From NCBI RefSeq assembly GCF_003026475.1, contig NZ_PYMC01000017.1:20167-84166 (forward strand): a stretch of DNA of 64,000 nucleotides, in the 5' to 3' direction. The notes beneath the pieces are model-generated. The model worked only from the letters and a program-made list of their open reading frames with translations, was not told the DNA's origin and did not search any database. The position numbers and the translations under genes are program-made. The stretch is from Photobacterium lipolyticum (GTDB lineage Bacteria > Pseudomonadota > Gammaproteobacteria > Enterobacterales > Vibrionaceae). This document shows positions 58,201 to 64,000 of the stretch, in pieces; position 1 is the stretch's first letter; each line of letters begins with the position of its first letter.

Positions 58201-59047
58201 TAAACCGATGAAGTAAATTGAATTTTTGCCCTTGTAAACCGATTTCACCAGTCAGTGAGCGCTGTTCTTTTTCATCGTTGAAGAAGCCGAATTTAGATGA
58301 GTCACGGCCCGGATATTGAACTGTCTGGTAATCATCACTAGTTAACTTGTCGAGTTGTACCATGGAATAGAAAAAACGAGTTTTAAAAGAGAGGTCTTCT
58401 AAGTTTCCACCAAAATCGTAGGCATCATCAGGGCTGGCTGTGAAGGTACGCTCAACCTCAATGTTTAACACGCCCTTTTTCGGATCATATATTGAGCTGA
58501 TCACGCGAGGTTCAGCTGTCTCTTCAACATTATCAGCTGTCCACCAAGCATCAACAGTATCTACGGCCAAAGACTCAACCCCAGCATAGTCAGGGGTAAA
58601 GTGGGTGGTTTCCTTCCAGTCTAAATCGGCATCTTCGTTGAGTTCTTCTTTGTTGGTACATTCATCATAGTCATCTTCAGCACAACGGTATTGCTCGAAA
58701 GTGCCAGGGATCTTCAGTACCGGCGCCTGATTGATGATAGCTGTGTAGCGGCTATCTTTATCCGGTTCGATGGTATCTCGGTCGACTTCTTCTGCGACAA
58801 TACCATTGGTTTTATCAAAGCGAAGTTTAACGAGTTTTGGCGTACCCTGGAAAAAACCGCGCTGGGTTGCCGCATAACGAGGTGTAGCACCCGTTGATGG
58901 CATATATAGCCACAATGATTCTGTATCGAGTGATGATTTCACTATCTGTTCTTGTGCTCGAGGAAGAGTGTCATAACTTCTTTCTTCTGCGCCACAGCCA
59001 TAGAGTGCAATACTCACTAAGGCTGCAATTGCTAATTTCTTATACAT
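55223..59047 (-). CDS. Very large metzincin-type zinc metalloprotease lipoprotein
   Basis: 1274-residue exported protein. The signal peptide ends in a lipobox (ALYGC, Cys18), so it should be lipid-anchored. The zinc site HEFGHNLGLRH (from about residue 571) fits HExxHxxGxxH, and the metzincin Met-turn follows as SSVMDYG about 40 residues later. This resembles the uncharacterised Met-zincin group near DUF4953/DUF5117 proteins; the assignment is by motif, not by search. The N-terminal 550 residues and the long C-terminal helical half show no domain I recognise. It follows an outer-membrane protein gene by 24 bp on the same strand, so the two are probably one operon. Substrate and role are unknown. 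Confidence 0.85.
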   Translation of the reverse strand: MYKKLAIAALVSIALYGCGAEERSYDTLPRAQEQIVKSSLDTESLWLYMPSTGATPRYAATQRGFFQGTPKLVKLRFDKTNGIVAEEVDRDTIEPDKDSRYTAIINQAPVLKIPGTFEQYRCAEDDYDECTNKEELNEDADLDWKETTHFTPDYAGVESLAVDTVDAWWTADNVEETAEPRVISSIYDPKKGVLNIEVERTFTASPDDAYDFGGNLEDLSFKTRFFYSMVQLDKLTSDDYQTVQYPGRDSSKFGFFNDEKEQRSLTGEIGLQGQKFNLLHRFNPDKPSIDYYLSDSYFDKAGKFYLDITLETINQMNKTLAGTGVPPIKIVNPTKKAGVHTGDLRYNVLNLITDPVDNGLLGYGPSATNPLTGEIVHAHVNQYAGVIRSTSRRMWDELVMRYNRAEIERPDEYKPEEPLDTANIPSETGASIADNRSSIFASGTPIATQPVVSHEPRFINGKPQWLSPEQQEENSFSKSAAHYTEQLDKMAAQNMYAEEFMWVSTKSKGLIKGIDYLAGKYFDNTELDNSASDYADKANKKLKSWTQLSKDQQQEVSDAITEHMFKSTLVHEFGHNLGLRHNFMGSMDKANFYQDDEVSKLGYDKMPAYSSVMDYGASIFDELPTYGKYDIAALRYGYRRQVEVNSTDDTASSTFMSLENIDEKLRLDHQAYPLGAIDQLQKTIAVEMPGTALKDYRYCTDEHVISTTNCNRFDEGTNVLELTKFRIQKYWDNYDLINRRNGRDKFYDFRLHYYSFSLLQQFSEIRDVIEDLGRIDNFLAQTKGSEDSYGSSVTDYYINFCSQSSNKAKNEVCNTFDASLLAANFFIDVLNKPDKVCEVEVSTTNDGIINSFIPLSDIWKRFGPNLQNKTDLPLSCFDDDLVATMAQDYEPIKVLSETRDGRSLANMRANNPYQSSANAVDLLGVWPDKLLAAQMLVKRSGYYYSSQDRSNMALIDISSPYLSTQGTPQKLKTYLGYLGFGMDSFPDPIFVDKDGKRTSTVKRYVPNIKRAVDVPEYLVGLKRYFQLSKKTVTPMFAALLRNVVAYGSAKEYGLADSSQELIDDITLTQPSSSRDENDSFEFSLKTRRYLITRRNGLAKRMAEKALLINGHQEKLEQLRNANPRTKRNLDTSGLKNINDFKLVMLRDTTALGILKKAPHFESLFRARPFPPAPAKFSFDKENNCYSPAEDSSRCHTKENLLAAWNTIRNYKDDNPEYLETLLTDAESYSTYIADEISKIPEDADIYDIDPEVIWLWENHEYLQYRYALEQLPVL

Positions 59048-59071
59048 GCTGTGTTCACCATATAAATATGA

Positions 59072-59893
59072 TTAAAGGTCGTAATTTAGTGTGATGTAGT
59101 AAGTAGGTCTTCCGAGATCAAATAGATTTTCGAGCGGATTAGGTCCCCTATCGGGATCGTAATACGTGGCACTATTTGTTAGACCGACAGCCAAACTAAA
59201 TTCCTTGTTAAATTGGTATCCCATCTCTGCCGAATGAGTCAGCTCCGGTGAATAACTTTTTCCACGGTAGCTCCATGATTTCGAGCTCACCAAGTTGGTA
59301 CTGAAGAACCATTTATTAGGGATGTATTCGACCGCAAATAAATTGCTGACGCGATACTCTTCTAATGGATGGGCACCGGCAGTGGTGTATTGGTGGAAGT
59401 TTTTTCGAAGTCGAATAGAATCACTGATCAAAAGCCCTTCGATGACATGATCTAGCGAAAAAGAGAACTTAAGATTGCCTCTTATTGCGGTATTTAGATC
59501 ATTTTTTATCGAATTTTTCGAGACTGGAATAAGAACTCGCGCACCACTTGACATGGAAATGGTGTCTGTCGGGTTCCATAGATTATATCTTGTTGCGGTT
59601 AACCAAATATCACTCCAAAACTCTCCACGTTCACCGTCATAGCTATGTCTTCCTGAGACAATTGTCGAGAATTTTGTATCTGAATTTAGATAATAATTAA
59701 TGGTCGCGGTAGCCGACAAATTACGGTCTGCGAGGTAGCTGCTATCCTCATAACCATTTCTGCTGTAATCAATCCCAATAGACGCTCCCCATTTATTGTG
59801 TTGTGAGGGAGCATTCTGAATTTGTTCTTCAGCATGTATGCCATTGGATATCAGTGCAGATACCATGGTAAATAGCATCAAGTTAAACTTCAT
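59072..59893 (-). CDS. Small outer-membrane beta-barrel protein
   Basis: 273-residue protein with a signal peptide KFNLMLFTMVSALISNGIHA. The mature part shows alternating hydrophobic residues in short strands with turns (ASIGIDYSRNGYEDSSY, TATINYYLNSDTKFSTIVSG, PTYYITLNYDL), and it ends with an aromatic-rich strand. This suggests a barrel of about 10-12 strands. I do not recognise a family name. The frame's first codon is four codons upstream; MKFNL is a better signal start. It leads the operon with the metalloprotease. Confidence 0.65.
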   Translation of the reverse strand: MKFNLMLFTMVSALISNGIHAEEQIQNAPSQHNKWGASIGIDYSRNGYEDSSYLADRNLSATATINYYLNSDTKFSTIVSGRHSYDGERGEFWSDIWLTATRYNLWNPTDTISMSSGARVLIPVSKNSIKNDLNTAIRGNLKFSFSLDHVIEGLLISDSIRLRKNFHQYTTAGAHPLEEYRVSNLFAVEYIPNKWFFSTNLVSSKSWSYRGKSYSPELTHSAEMGYQFNKEFSLAVGLTNSATYYDPDRGPNPLENLFDLGRPTYYITLNYDL

Positions 59894-60718
59894 GACTTGC
59901 CCCATTCCCTGTGTAACATTCCTTTATGGCGTTCCAAATTGCCATACGAAATACTATTGTCTTATTATGTTTAGAGGAAATGGATACTAATCCACACTGC
60001 GCTAGCAATAAAACGCTATTATAAAAGTACCGTATATTTATTCGCCTGGTATTACATGGTGAAACCACTTACGAAAGTGGGTTTAGATGCTGATTTTGCA
60101 AATTGGCTTTCTTGTGGCGGGTATTGCTGCTTGATGTGCTTTTGCTGGAAACTCTGCCTGCATATCTGTCTTTAAGTAGCTGAAAATACTAATTTTTGAT
60201 TCTAGTGATATTCGATTAGTAAAAAAATGAAACAATCCAACGCCAATATCAACCGATTGCATATTTTTTCATTTTAATATTGCTGCTTGTTTAAGGGCGA
60301 TATTTATATTAAGCGTCACACTTGATCGATAAATAAGCCGTAAGATTCTGACGGCAAGAAGGTAATGCTGCCACAAGCAGCAATAATAATGCATTTGGAT
60401 TCGATACCCTCGGATTAGATGACGGACGGCGTATCAGCTATCAAAAAATGGATCTTGATTTTATTAGTACCAGTACATCTTCGGCACGAGCTTGTGGTGT
60501 TTGATTGTTGATTATCACAAAGCCTCTGCGAAAGCTGGGGCTTTATCGTATTCGGGGCTATCGAGCGGGCTTTTATTTTTAGGATGAGAGGCATGTTGAG
60601 GGCTTTGCTTGACTGATTTTTCACTTTAACACCATGGAATTTCAGTTATTCCCCCCATTTTTTGCTAATTGTGACTATGGTTTATATACAACAAATAGTC
60701 ATTGGCGGAAGAAATAAT
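59894..60718. other. Intergenic region between the barrel protein and the dehydrogenase
   Basis: About 825 bp, mostly AT-rich, with the divergent promoters of both neighbours somewhere inside. Near 60519-60544 there is a weak hairpin AAAGCCTC / GGGGCTTT. A stop-free stretch of about 40 codons at 60348-60507 looks vaguely coding, but it has no start codon. I see no RNA gene or mobile element. Confidence 0.4.
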
Positions 60719-61852
60719 ATGGACGAGATATTTCAATATTCCGATGAACTCGGGCCGTTTAAGATCATTCATTTGTATGAACCCTCTGTGAACTTAAAAG
60801 CGGTGCTGGTGGTGGATAATGTGGCGATGGGGCCGTCTGTCGGCGGTATTCGTATGGCAGCTGATGTCACAACGGAAGAGTGTGTCAGGCTTGCCCGGGC
60901 TATGACATTTAAAAATGCCGCCGCGGGACTGCCCCATGGCGGAGGTAAGGCGGTGATATGTGCCGATCCCAAAATGCCTAAGGCGGATAAGGAAAAGTTA
61001 ATTCGTGCTTTTGCCCAAGGATTACGTAATGAAGAGACCTATATTTTTGCGCCGGATATGGGAGTAGATGAAGAGTGCATGGCCTGGATCCGGGATGAAG
61101 TTGGCCGGGTAGTAGGGTTGCCCCATGTGTTCGGGGGGATCCCCCTCGATAAATTGGGGGCGACTGGCTGGGGATTAACTCAAGTTGTTGATGTTGTAGC
61201 GAAAGAGTGCGGGTTTAAGGTGAAAGGGTTGCGATTTGTCGTGCAGGGTTTTGGCGCGGTGGGTAAGCATGTGAGTCGGTTCCTCGTTGATAAGGGGGCG
61301 TTGTTGGTGGGGGTGTCTGATTCCCGTGGTGCAATCTGTAATCAAAATGGTCTGGATGTAGAACAACTGTTAACCCTGAAAACCGAAGGTAAATCTGTAA
61401 CTGAGTACAATGACGCGACCCAAATCACGGGTGAAGATCTGGTTGGTATTGAATGTGATGTGTGGATCCCGGCGGCTAGGCCGGATGTGATCCATAAAGG
61501 TAATGTTCATCATATGAACACCAAAGTCATAGTGCAGGGCGCCAATATTCCCTGCACCGCAGAAGCTGAGAAATATCTCCATCAGCATGGTGTGCTATGT
61601 ATTCCTGATTTTATTGCCAATGCGGGCGGGGTGATCTGCGCGGTGATGGAATACCGTGGCGCAACTCAGGCGGCAGCCTTTCAAGCAATCGAAGAAAAAG
61701 TGCGACGCAATACCGAGCAGGTGCTCAGGCGGGTCAATCAGCAATCTATGCTGCCTCGCGATGCCGCTGTAGCATTGGCAAAAAAACGGTTAAATAAAGC
61801 GATGTCTTACCGTCGCTATTCCCTGTTTTCGACGGCTCCTCATTTTCTTTGA
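60719..61852 (+). CDS. Leucine/glutamate-type amino acid dehydrogenase
   Basis: NAD(P)-dependent oxidative deamination of an amino acid (Glu/Leu/Phe/Val dehydrogenase family). The 377-residue product has AMTFKNAAAGLPHGGGKAVI with catalytic Lys near residue 80, MGVDEECMAWI, and a Rossmann domain FVVQGFGAVGKHVSRFL. The late ANAGGVI is also typical. GGAAGAA stands just before this ATG; the frame extends 19 codons further up without a better site. The size and N-terminus are nearer leucine dehydrogenase than the larger glutamate dehydrogenases. The acyl-CoA synthetase gene follows at 30 bp, so they may act together, for example in branched-chain amino acid breakdown; that is inference. Confidence 0.88.
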   Translation: MDEIFQYSDELGPFKIIHLYEPSVNLKAVLVVDNVAMGPSVGGIRMAADVTTEECVRLARAMTFKNAAAGLPHGGGKAVICADPKMPKADKEKLIRAFAQGLRNEETYIFAPDMGVDEECMAWIRDEVGRVVGLPHVFGGIPLDKLGATGWGLTQVVDVVAKECGFKVKGLRFVVQGFGAVGKHVSRFLVDKGALLVGVSDSRGAICNQNGLDVEQLLTLKTEGKSVTEYNDATQITGEDLVGIECDVWIPAARPDVIHKGNVHHMNTKVIVQGANIPCTAEAEKYLHQHGVLCIPDFIANAGGVICAVMEYRGATQAAAFQAIEEKVRRNTEQVLRRVNQQSMLPRDAAVALAKKRLNKAMSYRRYSLFSTAPHFL

Positions 61853-61882
61853 TCCTTCGTTTGCTGACATGAGGTGAGCATT

Positions 61883-63589
61883 ATGGAAATGGCACCAAAA
61901 AGTTATTTTCATCGTGGCGGTAACCAATCGTTGCTCGGTAATACCATTCCTGAGCACTTTATCAATATTGTACAACAATATCCTGAACGGGAAGCCGTTG
62001 TATCACTAGCCCAAAACCAGCGATTAACGTATAGAGAATTATCCGAGGAGATCGATTTGCTGGCTAAAGGCTTGGTAGGTTGCGGTTTTCACAAAGGCGA
62101 TCGGATTGGTGTCTGGTCTACTGATAATCTTGAGTGGTTACTGTTGCAAATGGCAACGGCCCGTCTTGGCATGGTCTTAGTCAACATCAATCCGGCTTAT
62201 CGAAAAAAGGAATTGGCTTACGCGTTGCAATGCTCCGAGGTGCAGGGGGTGTTTGTGATCCCGGCCTTTCGTGATAGTGATTACCTATCAATGTTACTGG
62301 AGCTTATTCCTGAGCTGAAAAAACCATCCCCCCAGCTAAATTGCAAGGCATTTCCGTTCCTACGTGCGGTCATTGTTTTTGATCCCGAGAACCCGCAACA
62401 GACCATGCGTCCGGCAGCCGGGTTTAAAATCTGGCCGGAGGTTTTGGCCGGTGGTCAAAGAGTGTCGGATAATGACATTGACTGCATTACTGAAAGCCTG
62501 GACCGTGATGATCCGATCAATATTCAATATACCTCAGGTACTACCGGCTTTCCGAAAGCCGTGATATTAAGCCATCATAACATTCTCAATAATGCGTACT
62601 TTTCCGCAAAAGCCATGCACTTTAGCGAACAGGACAAGTTATGTGTTCCGGTGCCTTTTTATCATTGCTTCGGCATGGTTTTGGCAAATTTGCTATGTTT
62701 TTCGGTTGGTGCTTGTATTGTGATCCCCTCTGAGCATTTTGATCCCACAGCGGTATTACATGCTATTGATAGTGAAAAATGCACGGCGGTACATGGGGTG
62801 CCAACCATGTTTATTGCAGAATTAGAACACGCTGATTTTGACCGCTATGATATGAGTAGCTTGCGTACCGGGATCATGGCTGGGGCTCCCTGTCCGCCGC
62901 CTCTCATGGTGCGGGTAATGGCAGATATGCATTGCCGTGAAATACTGATTGGTTATGGTGAAACCGAAGCTTCGCCACTTACTCATTTAACCTCGCGTGA
63001 TGACAGTCTTGAGCGCCGGACAGAAACGGTCGGTAAAAACTTAGCCCATCAGGAAGTGAAGGTGGTGAGTATTCAAAGCGGAGAAACCGTGCCGTTAGGT
63101 GAGATAGGCGAAATTTGTTTCCGTGGTTATCACTTGATGCAAGGTTACTATGGCAATACGAAAGGTACTAAGGAAGCGATAGACGAGCATGGTTGGTTAC
63201 ATTCCGGCGATCTGGGGACAATGGATGATGAAGGTTATGTGAAAATTACCGGGCGAATAAAAGAGATGATTATTCGCGGCGGTGAAAACATCTATCCCAG
63301 AGAAATCGAAGAGTTTTTATTTTCTCACCCTAAGATCCAGCAAGTTGCGGTCTTTGGTATTCCTGATGAATACTATGGTGAAGAATTGGTGGCCTGGATC
63401 CAGCTGCATGCCAGCGAAACGGTTACTGAAAATGACATTCGAGAATATTGCCAAGGGCAAATAACTCACTTCAAGATCCCCAAATACATTCGCTTTGTTG
63501 AGACGTTCCCGATGACAGTGACAGGTAAAGTGCAAAAATTCCGAATGAAGGAGCTGGAATTGGCACAATTACAGTCAGAGCAAGGTTGA
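61883..63589 (+). CDS. AMP-dependent acyl-CoA synthetase
   Basis: Activates a carboxylic acid to its CoA ester through an acyl-adenylate. The 568-residue product has the adenylate motif YTSGTTGFPKAVILSHHN near residue 213, GYGETEASP near 357, HSGDLGTMDDEGYVKITGR and the C-terminal PMTVTGKVQKFRM with the catalytic Lys. It resembles fatty-acyl-CoA synthetases of medium/short-chain type rather than acetyl-CoA synthetase, but substrate is not decided by motifs. A GTG three codons upstream is possible; GAGGTGA is best spaced for the ATG. It lies in the same unit as the dehydrogenase and ends about 140 bp before the rRNA promoter. Confidence 0.92.
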   Translation: MEMAPKSYFHRGGNQSLLGNTIPEHFINIVQQYPEREAVVSLAQNQRLTYRELSEEIDLLAKGLVGCGFHKGDRIGVWSTDNLEWLLLQMATARLGMVLVNINPAYRKKELAYALQCSEVQGVFVIPAFRDSDYLSMLLELIPELKKPSPQLNCKAFPFLRAVIVFDPENPQQTMRPAAGFKIWPEVLAGGQRVSDNDIDCITESLDRDDPINIQYTSGTTGFPKAVILSHHNILNNAYFSAKAMHFSEQDKLCVPVPFYHCFGMVLANLLCFSVGACIVIPSEHFDPTAVLHAIDSEKCTAVHGVPTMFIAELEHADFDRYDMSSLRTGIMAGAPCPPPLMVRVMADMHCREILIGYGETEASPLTHLTSRDDSLERRTETVGKNLAHQEVKVVSIQSGETVPLGEIGEICFRGYHLMQGYYGNTKGTKEAIDEHGWLHSGDLGTMDDEGYVKITGRIKEMIIRGGENIYPREIEEFLFSHPKIQQVAVFGIPDEYYGEELVAWIQLHASETVTENDIREYCQGQITHFKIPKYIRFVETFPMTVTGKVQKFRMKELELAQLQSEQG

Positions 63590-63728
63590 GATTGATTTAG
63601 TCATGCGTATTAATGCGTGGGCCAATCTATAAAAACAGCCTGGGCGTGCTTTTTTTGAGCGCTCTGGCCTCTATTGGCTGTTATTTGTCCTGTCGGGTGA
63701 TTTATTTGAATTTTCTTCTAAATACCTA

Positions 63729-63773
63729 TTGCCAATGTGATCGAAGTCTCTATAATGCCGCCTCACTGACACG
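63729..63773 (+). promoter_or_regulatory. rRNA operon promoter of P1 type
   Basis: TTGCCA, a 16-base spacer, TATAAT, then GCCGCCTCACTGACACGG. The discriminator and CACTGACACGG are the hallmark of rrn P1 promoters in E. coli. AT-rich DNA upstream (63700-63725) may act as an UP element. No second promoter is clear before the leader. Confidence 0.85.
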
Positions 63774-64000
63774 GAGTACGGCAATTTAAGCTGGTAACCA
63801 CTCAGTATGTTCTTTAACAATTTGACCATGCAATCTGTGTGGGCACTCGTGAAATGATTAGTCAAAAAGATTTATCAATGAACTGAGTGACCGAACGATA
63901 TGGTTCCTGCAGAGGAATGATATTGGCACAGTCAATTTACGTTTCAACTTCGGTTGAAACAGAAAATCAGTAAAAATCATTGAGCCGTATCGAAAGATAC
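63774..64000 (+). ncRNA. Leader region of an rRNA operon, continuing beyond the window
   Basis: It contains the antitermination site boxA, TGTTCTTTAACAA, at 63808-63820, matching the rrn boxA of E. coli. A UUCG-capped hairpin GTTTCAAC-TTCG-GTTGAAAC stands at 63941-63960. The 16S gene itself has not begun by the last base, since AGAGTTTGATC is not seen. Confidence 0.85.

Noticed and set aside
63620..63670. Terminator between the acyl-CoA synthetase and the rRNA promoter
   Set aside because: A T-run is present, but the bases before it do not form a stable stem; a termination site is probable but not visible.

Overview
The window is a chromosomal segment of a gammaproteobacterium, most likely a member of the Vibrionaceae and perhaps Photobacterium. 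Proteins such as RraB, YqiB, CpdA, ParE/ParC, HolC and LptF/G read as clear enterobacterial/vibrio homologues. The gene orders ygiF-glnE-hldE, tolC/nudF-yqiB-cpdA-yqiA-parE-parC-plsC and pepA-holC-valS opposite lptF-lptG are the usual ones for this branch. The genus is an inference, since no rRNA coding sequence lies inside the window.

Layout. 1-8.4 kb (+): CYTH/CHAD triphosphatase, a chemoreceptor, glnE and hldE. 8.4-18.7 kb: tolC (-) divergent from nudF-yqiB-cpdA-yqiA, then parE, parC, plsC and idi. 18.7-28.7 kb (-): an arginine/pyrimidine block with ridA, an unusual ArgR, a trypsin-like lipoprotein, pyrBI with a readable pyrL attenuator, catabolic argF, arcC, arcA and a YfcC-family carrier. 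The carrier is preceded by a broken copy of the arcA start. 29.4-33.6 kb: rraB, a GH2 beta-mannosidase and a MarR-GNAT fusion. 34-41.9 kb: valS-holC-pepA (-), lptF-lptG (+) and an RDD membrane protein. 42.5-47.5 kb (+): a cellobiose/chitobiose-type PTS locus (EIIC, GH4 glycosidase, ChbG deacetylase, LacI regulator) with no EIIA or EIIB gene. 47.7-49 kb: tRNA-Leu(CAA), a decayed tRNA 3' end and an unknown HTH protein. 49-55 kb (-): a five-gene peptide-type ABC importer. 55.2-59.9 kb (-): a very large metzincin lipoprotein paired with a small outer-membrane barrel protein. 60.7-63.6 kb (+): a Leu/Glu-type amino acid dehydrogenase and an acyl-CoA synthetase. The window ends in the promoter and leader of an rRNA operon.

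How the genes work together. The arginine deiminase cluster turns arginine into ornithine, ammonia, CO2 and ATP (ArcA, ArgF, ArcC), and the YfcC-type carrier is a plausible exchanger. Carbamoyl phosphate links it to the adjacent pyrBI, which UTP-type attenuation appears to control. The PTS locus would import and cleave beta-linked disaccharides, with ChbG deacetylating chitobiose-type products. ParE/ParC, ValS, HolC, LptF/G, TolC and HldE are housekeeping functions.

The least ordinary parts are intergenic: a 78-bp tandem repeat, several dispersed palindromes sharing an ATACCCAAG-type core, iteron-like repeats before parE, the arcA start remnant and the decayed tRNA. Among proteins, the metzincin/barrel pair and the unnamed HTH protein have no function I can assign.
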